NCBI RefSeq assembly: GCF_016008875.1
Contig: NZ_JADTQG010000003.1
Location: 124,001-188,000, forward strand
Length of the DNA: 64,000 nucleotides
Direction: 5' to 3'
DNA from: Ectopseudomonas mendocina
Lineage (GTDB): Bacteria; Pseudomonadota; Gammaproteobacteria; Pseudomonadales; Pseudomonadaceae
Positions 8,640-18,376 of this stretch are shown here, in pieces. Both the position numbers and the translations under genes were made by a program. The notes beneath the pieces are model-generated. The model made no database searches and was not told the origin of the DNA. It saw only the letters and a program-made list of their open reading frames with translations. Each line of letters starts with the position of its first letter. The first letter of the stretch is position 1.

Positions 8640-9878
8640 ATGGAACAGCACCACAAGAACATTTGGATATTCCCCCTGGCCCTCGCCGGAGTCCTGACCC
8701 TCAGCGGTTGCGATCAGGCAGCGCAGACCCAGGCACAAATGCCTGCGCCCAAGGTCAGCGTGGCCGAAGTCATCGAGCAACCCGTCAACGAGTGGGATGA
8801 GTTCACCGGCCGCCTCGAAGCGCCGCAATCCGTCGAAATTCGCCCGCGCGTTTCCGGCTATATCGACAAGGTCGCCTTCGACGAAGGCACCCTGGTGAAG
8901 AAAGGCGATCTGTTGTTCCAGATCGACCCGCGCCCCTTCCAGGCCGAAGTCAAACGCCTCGAAGCCCAGCTGCAACAGGCCCGTGCCAGCCAGGCGCGCG
9001 CCACCAACGAGGCACGCCGTGGCGAGCGCCTGCGCCAGAGCAACGCCATTTCCGCCGAACTCGCCGATGCCCGTGCCAGTGCCGCCACTGAAGCCCAGGC
9101 TCAAGTCGCAGCGATTGCCGCCGAGCTGGAAAATGCGCGCCTGAACCTCGGGTTCACCCGCATCACCGCGCCCATCGATGGCCGCGTCAGCCGCGCCGAG
9201 ATCACCGAGGGCAACCTGGTGGGCGCCGGTGAGAGCCTGCTGACCTCGGTGGTCTCCACCGACAAGGTCTACGCCTATTTCGACGCTGACGAGCGTGCCT
9301 TCCTCAAATACGTGCAATTGGCCCGCGAGTCCGGTGCCGACGCCCGTGGCGCCAGCCCGGTGTACCTCGGCCTGTCCGATGAAGCCGGCCACCCGCATCT
9401 GGGCCAGCTGGATTTTCTCGACAACCAGGTCAACCCGCGCACCGGCACCATTCGTGGTCGCGCCGTGTTCGACAACCAGGACGGCCGCTACACCCCGGGC
9501 CTGTACGCGCGCCTGAAACTGGTGGGCAGCAAGCCCTACGCCGCCACCCTGATCAAGGACGAAGCGGTCGGCACCGACCTGGGCAAGAAGTACGTGCTGG
9601 TGCTCGGTGAGAACAACGCCGTGGCCTACCGCGCCATCGAGCTGGGGCCGAAGCTCGAAGGCCTGCGCATCGTTCGTAGCGGCCTGAGCAAGGGCGAGAA
9701 AATCGTCGTCAACGGCCTGCAACGCGCCATGCCCGGCGCCACCGTCGACCCGCAGCCAGTGACCATGGCCGATGACAGCACCCTCGAACAGCTGGCCCGC
9801 ATGCGCCAGGCCGTCGATGGCAGCCAGGCCCCGCGTATCGCTGCCGAAAAAATCGAAGCTCGCTCGCCGCGCGGCTGA
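8640..9878 (+). CDS. mexE: RND efflux periplasmic adaptor (membrane-fusion protein), MexE type
   Basis: This 412-residue protein is the periplasmic adaptor that joins the inner-membrane pump to the outer-membrane channel. It starts with a lipoprotein signal ending LTLSGC (Cys24), then a biotinyl-lipoyl half-motif (GYIDKVAFDEGTLVKKGD), an alpha-helical hairpin rich in Ala, Gln and Arg (about 95-165), the second lipoyl half and a beta-barrel. MexEF-OprN pumps export chloramphenicol, fluoroquinolones, trimethoprim and quinolone signal precursors in P. aeruginosa. It is the first gene of a tight operon, 27 bases before mexF. Confidence 0.92.
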   Translation: MEQHHKNIWIFPLALAGVLTLSGCDQAAQTQAQMPAPKVSVAEVIEQPVNEWDEFTGRLEAPQSVEIRPRVSGYIDKVAFDEGTLVKKGDLLFQIDPRPFQAEVKRLEAQLQQARASQARATNEARRGERLRQSNAISAELADARASAATEAQAQVAAIAAELENARLNLGFTRITAPIDGRVSRAEITEGNLVGAGESLLTSVVSTDKVYAYFDADERAFLKYVQLARESGADARGASPVYLGLSDEAGHPHLGQLDFLDNQVNPRTGTIRGRAVFDNQDGRYTPGLYARLKLVGSKPYAATLIKDEAVGTDLGKKYVLVLGENNAVAYRAIELGPKLEGLRIVRSGLSKGEKIVVNGLQRAMPGATVDPQPVTMADDSTLEQLARMRQAVDGSQAPRIAAEKIEARSPRG

Positions 9879-9905
9879 TCCAGCCCGCGCCTTGAGGACA
9901 GACCC

Positions 9906-12900
9906 ATGAATTTCTCGCAATTCTTCATCCAGCGGCCGATCTTCGCCGCCGTGCTGTCGCTGCTGATCCTGATTGGCGGTGGTATATCCCTATTCCAGCT
10001 GCCCATCAGCGAATATCCCGAGGTGGTACCGCCGACCGTGGTGGTGCGCGCCAACTTCCCCGGCGCCAACCCCAAGGTGATCGGTGAAACCGTCGCCTCG
10101 CCGCTGGAACAGGCCATCGTCGGCGTCGAAGGCATGCTCTACATGTCGTCGCAATCGACCGCCGACGGCAAGCTGACCCTGACCGTGACCTTCGCACTCG
10201 GCACCGACCTGGACAACGCCCAGGTGCAGGTGCAGAACCGCGTCACCCGCACCATGCCGACCCTGCCCACCGAGGTGCAGCGTCTCGGCGTGACCGTGGA
10301 CAAGGCCTCCCCGGACCTGACCATGGTGGTGCACCTGACCTCGCCGGATCAGCGCTACGACATGCTCTACCTGTCCAACTACGCCGCGCTCAACGTCAAG
10401 GACGAGCTGGCGCGCCTGGATGGCGTGGGGGATGTGCAGCTGTTCGGCATGGGTAACTACTCGCTGCGCGTATGGCTCGACCCGAACAAGGTGGCCTCGC
10501 GCGGGCTCACCGCCACCGATGTGGTCAACGCCATTCGTGAGCAGAACCGCCAGGTCGCCGCTGGTGCCCTCGGCGCGCCGCCGGCCGATGCCGGCAACAG
10601 CTTCCAGCTTTCGATCAACACCCAGGGGCGTCTGGTCACCGAGGAAGAGTTCGAGAACATCATCATCCGCGTTGGCGACAATGGCGAGATCACCCGCCTG
10701 CGCGATATCGCCCGCGTCGAGCTGGGCTCGAACCAGTACGCGCTGCGCTCGCTGCTGAACAACCAGCCGGCCGTGGCCATGCCGGTATTCCAGCGCCCCG
10801 GTTCCAACGCCATCGCACTTTCAGACTCGGTGCGCGAGCGCATGGCCGAGCTCAAACAGAGCTTCCCGCAGGGCATGGACTACGAAGTCGTCTATGACCC
10901 GACCATCTTCGTCCGTGGCTCCATCGAGGCGGTGGTGCATACCCTGCTCGAAGCCGTGGTACTGGTGGTACTGGTGGTCGTGCTGTTCCTGCAAACATGG
11001 CGCGCCTCGATCATCCCGCTGGCCGCCGTACCGGTATCGCTGATCGGCACCTTCGCGGTCATGCATATGTTCGGCTTCTCGCTCAACGCCCTGTCGCTGT
11101 TCGGCCTGGTGCTGGCCATCGGCATCGTGGTGGATGACGCCATCGTCGTGGTGGAGAACGTCGAGCGCAACATCGCCCTGGGTAAAACACCGGTAGAAGC
11201 CACACGCCAGGCCATGAAGGAAGTGACCGGCCCCATCGTCGCCACCGCCCTGGTGCTGTGCGCGGTGTTCGTACCGACGGCCTTCATCTCCGGTCTCTCG
11301 GGCCAGTTCTATCAGCAGTTCGCCCTGACCATTGCTATTTCCACGGTAATCTCGGCGATCAACTCGCTGACCCTGTCGCCGGCACTCGCGGCCATCCTGC
11401 TCAAGGACCATCACGCGCCGAAGGATGGCTTCTCGCGTGTGCTCGACAAGCTGCTCGGTGGCTGGCTATTCGGCCCGTTCAACCGCCTGTTCGACCGCGC
11501 CAGCAATGGCTACGTCGGTACCGTGCGCCGCGTTCTGCGTGGCAGCAGCATCGCCATGCTGATCTACGGTGGCCTGCTGGTGCTCGGCTATCTGGGCTTT
11601 TCCAGCACCCCGACCGGCTTCGTGCCGCAGCAGGACAAGCAGTATCTGGTGGCCTTCGCCCAATTGCCGGACGCCGCGACACTCGATCGTACCGAGTCGG
11701 TGATCAAGCGCATGAGCGAAATCGCCGGCAAATATCCGGGCGTGGAAAACACCGTGGCGTTCCCGGGCCTGTCGATCAATGGCTTTACCAACAGCCCCAA
11801 CAGCGGCATCGTGTTCGTTGCACTGAAGGACTTCGACTTGCGCAAGGACGATCACCTGTCCGCCAACGCCATTGCCGCGGAACTCAACGGCCAGTTCGGA
11901 GAGATTCAGGACGCCTATATCGCCATCTTCCCGCCACCACCGGTACAGGGTCTGGGCACCATCGGCGGCTTCCGCCTGCAGATCCAGGACCGTGGCAACC
12001 TGGGCTATGAGGAGCTGTATACGCAGACCCAGAACATCCTCAACAAGGCCCGTCAGTTGCCGGAGCTGAACCCGATGTCGGTGTTCACCAGCTACCAGGT
12101 CAACGTGCCGCAGGTCGATGCCGCCATCGACCGCGAGAAGGCCAAGACCCATGGCGTGGCCATCAGCGACATCTTCGACACCTTGCAGGTGTACCTGGGC
12201 TCGCTGTATGCCAACGACTTCAACCGCTTTGGCCGCACCTACCAGGTCAACGTCCAGGCCGACCAGCAGTTCCGCCTGGAGCCGGAGCAGATCGGCCAGC
12301 TCAAGGTGCGCAACAACCGTGGCGAGATGGTGCCGCTGTCGACCTTCGTCAAGGTCGATGACAGCGCCGGCCCGGATCGGGTGATGCACTACAACGGCTT
12401 CCTCACCGCCGAGATCAACGGTGCCGCCGCACCGGGCTACAGCTCGGGCCAGGCCGAAGCAGCCATCGCCAAGCTGCTCAATGAGGAACTGCCGATCGGC
12501 ATGACCTTCGAGTGGACCGATCTGACCTACCAGCAGATCCTCGCCGGCAATACCGCGATCTTCATCTTCCCGCTCTGCGTGCTGCTGGCCTTCCTGGTGC
12601 TGGCAGCCCAGTACGAGAGCTGGAGCCTGCCACTGGCGGTGGTCCTGATCGTGCCGATCGTGCTCTTCACCGCCATCACCGGGGTGATCATCGCGGGGCT
12701 CGATAACAACATCTTCACCCAGATCGGCCTGATCGTGCTGGTGGGTCTGGCGTGCAAGAACGCCATCCTGATCGTCGAGTTCGCCAAGGAGAAACAGGAA
12801 GAGGGCCTCGATCGTGTCGCAGCGGTTCTGGAAGCCTGCCGCCTGCGTCTGCGCCCGATCCTGATGACCTCCATCGCCTTCATCATGGCCGTGGTGCCGC

Positions 12901-13085
12901 TGGTGCTGTCCAGCGGCGCAGGCGCCGAGATGCGCCATGCCATGGGTGTGGCGGTGTTCTCCGGGATGATCGGCGTGACCTTCTTCGGTCTGCTGCTGAC
13001 GCCGGTGTTCTATGTCCTGATCCGTGGCTTCGTGGAAAAACGCGAAGCCCGCAAAGCCGCCCGCCTGCAGGAGTCGCATGCATGA
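9906..13085 (+). CDS. mexF: RND efflux inner-membrane transporter, MexF type
   Basis: This 1059-residue HAE1-type proton/drug antiporter has 12 membrane helices and two large periplasmic loops. The N-terminus MNFSQFFIQRPIFAAVLS is typical. The proton-relay aspartates are in helix 4 (GIVVDDAIVVVENVER) and the partner Lys is in the VGLACKNAILIVEFAKE helix. It works as a trimer with MexE and OprN. A GAGGACAGACCC ribosome-site region precedes it, and its stop overlaps the oprN start as ATGA, which indicates translational coupling. Confidence 0.95.
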   Translation: MNFSQFFIQRPIFAAVLSLLILIGGGISLFQLPISEYPEVVPPTVVVRANFPGANPKVIGETVASPLEQAIVGVEGMLYMSSQSTADGKLTLTVTFALGTDLDNAQVQVQNRVTRTMPTLPTEVQRLGVTVDKASPDLTMVVHLTSPDQRYDMLYLSNYAALNVKDELARLDGVGDVQLFGMGNYSLRVWLDPNKVASRGLTATDVVNAIREQNRQVAAGALGAPPADAGNSFQLSINTQGRLVTEEEFENIIIRVGDNGEITRLRDIARVELGSNQYALRSLLNNQPAVAMPVFQRPGSNAIALSDSVRERMAELKQSFPQGMDYEVVYDPTIFVRGSIEAVVHTLLEAVVLVVLVVVLFLQTWRASIIPLAAVPVSLIGTFAVMHMFGFSLNALSLFGLVLAIGIVVDDAIVVVENVERNIALGKTPVEATRQAMKEVTGPIVATALVLCAVFVPTAFISGLSGQFYQQFALTIAISTVISAINSLTLSPALAAILLKDHHAPKDGFSRVLDKLLGGWLFGPFNRLFDRASNGYVGTVRRVLRGSSIAMLIYGGLLVLGYLGFSSTPTGFVPQQDKQYLVAFAQLPDAATLDRTESVIKRMSEIAGKYPGVENTVAFPGLSINGFTNSPNSGIVFVALKDFDLRKDDHLSANAIAAELNGQFGEIQDAYIAIFPPPPVQGLGTIGGFRLQIQDRGNLGYEELYTQTQNILNKARQLPELNPMSVFTSYQVNVPQVDAAIDREKAKTHGVAISDIFDTLQVYLGSLYANDFNRFGRTYQVNVQADQQFRLEPEQIGQLKVRNNRGEMVPLSTFVKVDDSAGPDRVMHYNGFLTAEINGAAAPGYSSGQAEAAIAKLLNEELPIGMTFEWTDLTYQQILAGNTAIFIFPLCVLLAFLVLAAQYESWSLPLAVVLIVPIVLFTAITGVIIAGLDNNIFTQIGLIVLVGLACKNAILIVEFAKEKQEEGLDRVAAVLEACRLRLRPILMTSIAFIMAVVPLVLSSGAGAEMRHAMGVAVFSGMIGVTFFGLLLTPVFYVLIRGFVEKREARKAARLQESHA

Positions 13086-14470
13086 AAGCCTTTGCCCCCG
13101 CCCTCCTGACCCTGGCGCTGTCGGCCTGCGCCGTCGGCCCGGACTACCGAGCACCCGTGACCGAGCCAGCGCGCATTGCCGCGCTGGAAGCGGCCGACTA
13201 CGACCGCAGCCGTTTCGAAGCGGCCTGGTGGCAGCAGTTCGACGACCCGACGCTGAACCAGTTGGTGCAGCGCTCGCTGCAGGACAACCGCGAGCTGCGC
13301 GTGGCGTTCAACCGCCTGCGTGCGGCACGTGCCATTCGCGATGACGTGGCCAACGACCGCCTGCCAACCGTCACCAGCCGCGCCAGCGGCGAGTTCGGCA
13401 AGGCTCAGCAGCCCCCGACCACGGACGAACGTGTTCGTCAGGAGCGCTACGACCTGGGCCTGGACATGGCCTGGGAGCTGGACCTGTTCGGTCGCATCCA
13501 GCGCCAACTGGAAGCCAGCGAGGCGCGCATCGAAGTGGCCGAGGCCGACTACTACCAGCTGCAGGTCAGCCTGATTGCCGAACTGGTCGATGCCTACGGC
13601 ACCCTGCGCGGCGCGCAACTGCGTGAAAGCATCGCCCGTGAGAACCTGAAGAACCAGGAGGACTCGCGCGCCATCACCGAGCAGTTGCGCGATGCCGGAG
13701 TCGGCACCGAACTCGACGTGCTACGCGCTGATGCCCGCCTTGCTGCCACCGAAGCCAGCCTGCCGCAACTGCAGGCGCAGCAGGTGCGCGCGCAGAACCG
13801 CATCGCCACCCTGCTCGGCCAGCGTCCGGAACAGCTGCAAATCGACCTGTCGCCCAAACCGCTGCCGGTGATCGCCAAGGCACTGCCCATCGGTAATCCG
13901 GGCGAACTGCTGCGCCGTCGCTCGGATATCCAGGCGGCCGAACGCCAGTTGGCGGCAGCCACTGCGGACGTTGGCGTGGCGACGGCTGATCTGTTTCCAC
14001 GCGTCAGCCTCACCGGTTTTCTTGGCTTCACCGCTGGTCGTGGCTCGCAACTGGGCGCCTCGGCAGCCCGCGCCTGGGGCGTAGCACCGAGCATCAGCTG
14101 GGCGGCCTTCGACCTGGGTAGCGTGCGCGCTCGTCTGCGCGGCGCCGAAGCCGAGGCTGACGGCGCCCTGGCGCAGTACGAGCAGCAAGTGCTGCTGGCG
14201 CTGGAAGAATCGGAAAACGCCTTCAGTGATTACGCCAAGCGCCAGCAGCGCCTGGTTTCCCTGGTACGCCAGGCCGAAGCCAGCCGCGCTGCTGCCGATC
14301 AGGCCGCGATTCGCTATCGCGAAGGTACGGTGGACTTTCTCGTCCTGCTCGATGCCGAGCGCGAGCGCCTGGCCGCCGAAGATGCGCAAGCGTCCGCCGA
14401 GACCGAGCTGTACAGCGGCATTGTCGCGATCTACAAGGCGCTCGGCGGTGGTTGGCAACCGCAGGCCTGA
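13082..14470 (+). CDS. oprN: RND outer-membrane channel lipoprotein, OprN type
   Basis: This 462-residue TolC-family channel has a lipoprotein signal (LTLALSACAVGPDYRAP, lipid-acceptor Cys) and two outer-membrane efflux repeats of about 200 residues each, seen as long Ala/Gln/Arg helices with a conserved VGVATADLFPRVSLTGFLG segment. I chose the ATG at 13082 because it overlaps the mexF stop and starts exactly at a lipoprotein signal; an upstream extension would lie inside mexF. It completes the tripartite pump and is followed by a terminator. Confidence 0.93.
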   Translation: MKAFAPALLTLALSACAVGPDYRAPVTEPARIAALEAADYDRSRFEAAWWQQFDDPTLNQLVQRSLQDNRELRVAFNRLRAARAIRDDVANDRLPTVTSRASGEFGKAQQPPTTDERVRQERYDLGLDMAWELDLFGRIQRQLEASEARIEVAEADYYQLQVSLIAELVDAYGTLRGAQLRESIARENLKNQEDSRAITEQLRDAGVGTELDVLRADARLAATEASLPQLQAQQVRAQNRIATLLGQRPEQLQIDLSPKPLPVIAKALPIGNPGELLRRRSDIQAAERQLAAATADVGVATADLFPRVSLTGFLGFTAGRGSQLGASAARAWGVAPSISWAAFDLGSVRARLRGAEAEADGALAQYEQQVLLALEESENAFSDYAKRQQRLVSLVRQAEASRAAADQAAIRYREGTVDFLVLLDAERERLAAEDAQASAETELYSGIVAIYKALGGGWQPQA

Positions 14471-14511
14471 AACGTCTCTCCCCGGGTCGGCAGCCTTGCC
14501 GACCTTTCCTC

Positions 14512-14541
14512 AGCCCCAGGGCGGATGCTCTGGGGCTTTTT
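14512..14541 (+). terminator. Rho-independent terminator of mexEF-oprN
   Basis: AGCCCCAG (14512-14519) pairs with CTGGGGCT (14530-14537), followed by a run of T. It ends 40-70 bases after the oprN stop. Confidence 0.85.
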
Positions 14542-16397
14542 TATGCCTGCCCGTCACACACCACGCGATTGCGGCCTTGGCTCTTGGCCCGATACAGCGC
14601 CGCATCGGCCCGTTGCAGCAGCGTCTGCGCCGAACTGCCGGCATCGCCCTGCATCGAAGCAATGCCGACGCTGATGCTGACGTGGCCCAACGGCGAACGC
14701 TCGTGCGGCAACGCCAATGCTTCGACCGCTCTCACCAGTTTCTCCGCCATGCTCTGTGCGCCGGCAAGCCCGGTCGAGGGCGCGAGAAAGACGAATTCCT
14801 CACCGCCATAGCGCGCCACCAGGTCGGTGGAGCGGCTGATGGTCGCAGCCAGGGTTTGCGCAACGTGCTGCAGACAGCTATCGCCAGCCGGGTGGCCGTA
14901 ATGGTCGTTGTAGGCCTTGAACCAGTCGACATCCAGCACGGCCAGGGCCAGCGGCTCGCCGACACGCTGAGCGCGCTTGCACTCCCTGGCCAGCACCTCG
15001 TCGAAGTGCCGGCGGTTGGCGATGCCGGTCAGGGCGTCGGTCAGGCTGAGGGTTTCCAGTCGGCTATTGAGCACCTGCAGCGCTTCGGTGCGCTCGGCCA
15101 CGCGGTGTTCCAGTTCGCGCTCGGAGCGCTGCAGGGTTTCCACCAGGTGTTCCTGGGCCTGCAGCAACGCCGCCTGCGCCTGCAGTTTTTCCTGACGCAT
15201 GACATTGATGCGGTCGGCCAGGGCGAAGGCCAGCAATAGCATCTCCAGCGACGAGCCGAGCTGCAGGCCGTCCACCGTGAAGGCGTTGGTCGGCAACAGG
15301 CCCATGGCACGCAGGCTGGTGGTGGCGCCCCCCAAAATCAGCAGGCCGAAGGCCGCGAGAAAGAAGTAGGCGCTGCGCTGACGCTTGAGGGCGCAGGCCA
15401 CGCCGACCCCAAGCATCACGAAGGCGGTGAGCAGATTGACCACGATGGCCACGCGTGAAACCTGCGGCAGGGCAATGGCGTAGATCAATGGCGAAACCAG
15501 ATATAGCGCCACCAACGCCAGCAACCAGCGGTCCATCCGCGGCAACAGGCGTGTGGTCTGCAACATGCTGCGCATGAACAGCAACATCCCGCTCAGCGCC
15601 AGCGATGCGCCCGAGTAGTACGCCACGTTGGAGTTGAGCGGCAGGCCGAACAACGTCCAGTCCGGCGCCATGCCATTCTTGATCGTCAGGGTGCAGACGG
15701 CGCACAGCACGAAGGTCACATACAGCAGATAGATGCGCTCGCGCAGGGCGATGAACAGCATCAGGTTGAACAGGATCATCGCAACGGCGATGCCCATATA
15801 ACCGGCACGCGCCATGTAGTCTTCGCGCTCGTAGGCATGGAACGCCTGCGCCGACCAGAGCTGCAACGGCACCAGTAGACCGATGCTCGACACGACCCGC
15901 AGGTACACCACCTGCTGCGAGTGCGCCGACAGGTGCAGCGGGAAGACGAAGTTGCGATTGTCGTAGGCCTTGCCGCTCTGCGGGCGATCAGCCCCGGTGA
16001 ACCAGGCCCGATAGCCACCCTGCCCGTCCGGTACGTAGGCATCGACCAGGGAGATACGCGGGTTGTCGACCACCAACAGGCGCGTCAGCGACTGGTCGCT
16101 GGAGTTGCCGACTTCAAGACGAAACCAGTAGGCCGAACGGGTAAAGCCCAGCGCAAACGAGGCGCTGTCGACCGGCTGATGATGAAAGTGCTCAGCCATA
16201 TCGACAGAGCTAATGACATCGAAAGTTAGGGTGCGAGTAGAATCTTCCAGCATTGCCACATGAGCGGTCAGTGATACGGGATCCTGCTCCAGCTGCGCAG
16301 CGTCGATAGAGCCAGCCGCGGCCCCTGCCTGCAGCGGGAGCAGCAACAAGCCCAGCATGAGCCAGAAATAGAACCGGAAGCGGCGATGGCGATTCAT
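14541..16397 (-). CDS. Membrane diguanylate cyclase with 7TMR-DISM sensor
   Basis: This 618-residue protein has a signal peptide, a periplasmic DISMED2-type domain (about 30-170), seven predicted membrane helices (about 180-390), a short coiled coil (about 395-445) and a GGDEF domain at the C-terminus. The active site is GGEEF and the product-inhibition I-site RSTD lies five residues before it, so it should make cyclic di-GMP and be feedback-inhibited. No EAL or HD-GYP domain is present. The periplasmic domain resembles carbohydrate-binding folds; the ligand is unknown. It is a single gene convergent with oprN. Confidence 0.92.
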   Translation of the reverse strand: MNRHRRFRFYFWLMLGLLLLPLQAGAAAGSIDAAQLEQDPVSLTAHVAMLEDSTRTLTFDVISSVDMAEHFHHQPVDSASFALGFTRSAYWFRLEVGNSSDQSLTRLLVVDNPRISLVDAYVPDGQGGYRAWFTGADRPQSGKAYDNRNFVFPLHLSAHSQQVVYLRVVSSIGLLVPLQLWSAQAFHAYEREDYMARAGYMGIAVAMILFNLMLFIALRERIYLLYVTFVLCAVCTLTIKNGMAPDWTLFGLPLNSNVAYYSGASLALSGMLLFMRSMLQTTRLLPRMDRWLLALVALYLVSPLIYAIALPQVSRVAIVVNLLTAFVMLGVGVACALKRQRSAYFFLAAFGLLILGGATTSLRAMGLLPTNAFTVDGLQLGSSLEMLLLAFALADRINVMRQEKLQAQAALLQAQEHLVETLQRSERELEHRVAERTEALQVLNSRLETLSLTDALTGIANRRHFDEVLARECKRAQRVGEPLALAVLDVDWFKAYNDHYGHPAGDSCLQHVAQTLAATISRSTDLVARYGGEEFVFLAPSTGLAGAQSMAEKLVRAVEALALPHERSPLGHVSISVGIASMQGDAGSSAQTLLQRADAALYRAKSQGRNRVVCDGQA

Positions 16398-16514
16398 GGA
16401 AAGGTATCGGCTGGGACGCGGACGAGCCCCAGCTCAGGCGATGACAGGGAGCCAGAGTCTACAAGACAATGGCCGAACAGCGACAACCAAGTCGCGATCC
16501 ATGGTGCCAATATC

Positions 16515-17303
16515 ATGCACTCACAGATCAACAACACCCTCACCCTCCTGCGCCACCACTTGGGCGATACGCTATTGGCCGTGCACCTGTTCGGCTCCGC
16601 TGTCGCTGGCGGCCTGAGGCCAGGAAGCGATATCGACCTGCTGGTCACTGTCAGCACGTCGCTGAGCGACGAGACGCGCCAGGCCCTGATGACGGACCTG
16701 CTGCGGTTGTCGACCTGGCCAGCCACCGTTCACCTGCGCCCGCTGGAGGTGACGGTACTGGTACATGACGCCGTGCGCCCCTGGCGCTACCGACCGATGC
16801 GCGAACTGCAGTTCGGCGAATGGCTGCGCGACGATCTGCAGGCGGGTCACTTCGAGCCCGCCATGGCCGATCATGACCTGGCCATCCTCCTGAGCCAGGT
16901 GCGCCTGCACGGTATCAGCCTGCTCGGCCCACCGGCTGCCGAACTGTTCGAACCGGTGCCCGAGGCGGACATGTTTCGCGCACTGCACGACACCGCAGCG
17001 CAATGGAACGGGCCGGACGACTGGCTGGGCGATGAGTGCAACGTGATACTGGCCCTGGCGCGCATCTGGCTGACGCTGAGCAGCGGCGAGATCGCCGCCA
17101 AGGACGTCGCCGCCAACTGGCTGCTCGAGCGCATACCTCAGGCACACCGGCCGCTGTTGGAAACTGCGCGAGACGTTTATCTGGGGCAGGCCCGGGATGA
17201 CCTGGCCCAGCGACCGCAGGCACTGGCCGACTTTGTCGGTTATGCGCGTCGCCAAATCGAACGGCTGCACGGTCAGTCGCCCAGTCGACGGACTTGCTCA
17301 TGA
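16515..17303 (+). CDS. AadA-like aminoglycoside (3'')(9)-O-nucleotidyltransferase
   Basis: This 262-residue protein aligns from memory along its full length with AadA enzymes, which adenylylate streptomycin and spectinomycin. Visible motifs are the nucleotidyltransferase core GSAVAGGLRPGSDIDLLV (Asp39 and Asp41 as metal ligands), the likely catalytic Glu78 in LEVTVLVHD, and the AadA signatures RELQFGEW and KDVAANWLLERIP. The ATG at 16515 gives the family length; a longer frame reaches back into the diguanylate cyclase promoter and adds no homologous residues. It is followed 11 bases later by a YjbR gene. No integrase or attC-like site is visible, so it seems chromosomal rather than an integron cassette. 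Confidence 0.88.
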   Translation: MHSQINNTLTLLRHHLGDTLLAVHLFGSAVAGGLRPGSDIDLLVTVSTSLSDETRQALMTDLLRLSTWPATVHLRPLEVTVLVHDAVRPWRYRPMRELQFGEWLRDDLQAGHFEPAMADHDLAILLSQVRLHGISLLGPPAAELFEPVPEADMFRALHDTAAQWNGPDDWLGDECNVILALARIWLTLSSGEIAAKDVAANWLLERIPQAHRPLLETARDVYLGQARDDLAQRPQALADFVGYARRQIERLHGQSPSRRTCS

Positions 17304-17314
17304 TGGAGAAGCCA

Positions 17315-17668
17315 ATGACAGCCGACCAGATCGCCGCTTTCTGTCTCGCCCTGCCCGGTGCTCGCGAAGACCTCAAGTGGGGCAGCAACCGGGTGTTCTC
17401 GGTGGCGGGCAACAAGATGTTCGCCATCCTCGATTTCCTCGGCGAGGACCTGGCCTTCAAGGTCGATGACGATCTGTTTCTTGGCTATGTCGACCGCCCG
17501 GGCGTGCGCCCTGCACCCTATCTGGCCCGCGCTCGCTGGATCAGCATGAGCGCCCGGCAGCTGCCGCTGGGGGACGACGAACTGCGCCAGCTGCTGACTC
17601 GCTCGCATCAACTGGTGGTACATAGGTTGCCCAAACGCCTGCGGCCCGGCCTGCTACTGGACGAATAA
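17315..17668 (+). CDS. MmcQ/YjbR-family protein
   Basis: This 117-residue protein has the YjbR (CyaY-like fold) pattern, with a conserved start MTADQIAAFCLALPGA, a KWG strand and a C-terminal SHQLVVHRLPKR segment. YjbR proteins are thought to bind DNA, but their role is unknown. I chose the ATG at 17315 because GGAG lies at 17305-17308; two earlier ATGs overlap the previous gene. It is 11 bases after the AadA-like gene and probably co-transcribed. Its end overlaps the convergent DUF1294 gene by 15 bases. Confidence 0.85.
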   Translation: MTADQIAAFCLALPGAREDLKWGSNRVFSVAGNKMFAILDFLGEDLAFKVDDDLFLGYVDRPGVRPAPYLARARWISMSARQLPLGDDELRQLLTRSHQLVVHRLPKRLRPGLLLDE

Positions 17669-18376
17669 GGGGATGTGGCGGGCGATGTAGGCGCCATCGA
17701 GCAACAGCAGGTCGATCCAGAATATCTGATGTGCAGCGACGATCAGCCAGAAAACTGTCTGATAGGACGCCTTGCGCGTCTTGTGCCTGAAGGCCTGTTG
17801 GGCAATCAGAGCGCCCGGCCAACCACCTGCAAGCTCCACCAGATGCAAGGTGTTTTCCGCTGTGCGGCGGCCACCGTTTTGGGCGCTGCGTTTGTCCAGC
17901 CAGTACTGCACGAAGCTCAGCAGACTGGCCAGCAGATAAAGCGGCAATATCCACCAGAGGCCCTTGCCTGACAGCTGCAGTGCGCCAAACAGTGGCAAGG
18001 CGCACAGCAAAGCGAGCATCACCGCCTTGCCGGAGAAATTCTGGATAGAACCCTTAGCCACTGCCTTGTGCGCGGATCTGGCGGGCGTCTTTCGCGCTAA
18101 CGAAGCGGCCGAGCTGGGACTTTTCGGCTTGCGCCGGATCGCCTGGCGGTCGAGGCTCAACTCGCCGGCCAGACGCAGGTGTTCGGCGCGCAGCCGGCCA
18201 CGCGGGTCACGCCCTTCGATGAACAGTACGTCATCCCCCGACTGCGGGCGGCGGTCGCCACGCATCACTGAAATATGCGCGAAAACCTCGGGGCCACCGT
18301 CCAGCGGCTGGATGAAACCGAAGCCCTTGGCGTCGTCCCAGCTTTTCAGGCGTCCCTTGCGCTCGTTGCCGATCAC
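17654..18376 (-). CDS. Cold-shock domain fused to DUF1294 membrane protein
   Basis: This 240-residue protein has an N-terminal cold-shock domain (about 5-70, [20 protein letters not shown] and VFAHISVM), a basic linker rich in Lys and Ser (about 85-125), and a C-terminal DUF1294 membrane domain with about three helices and the signature [17 protein letters not shown]. It could tether RNA or single-stranded DNA to the inner membrane (inference). The start is a GTG at 18376 whose last bases overlap the uppP stop as GTGA, with GGAG upstream, so it is probably translated by coupling to uppP. Confidence 0.85.
   Translation of the reverse strand: MIGNERKGRLKSWDDAKGFGFIQPLDGGPEVFAHISVMRGDRRPQSGDDVLFIEGRDPRGRLRAEHLRLAGELSLDRQAIRRKPKSPSSAASLARKTPARSAHKAVAKGSIQNFSGKAVMLALLCALPLFGALQLSGKGLWWILPLYLLASLLSFVQYWLDKRSAQNGGRRTAENTLHLVELAGGWPGALIAQQAFRHKTRKASYQTVFWLIVAAHQIFWIDLLLLDGAYIARHIPLFVQ

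Noticed and set aside
11466..13154. Long open frame antisense to mexF (562 codons)
   Set aside because: It is a product of GC3 bias opposite a certain gene; composition is His/Gln/Gly-rich with no family resemblance.
17304..17400. Integron attC site downstream of the AadA-like gene
   Set aside because: The next gene starts within 11 bases and no attC-like inverted core sites are present.
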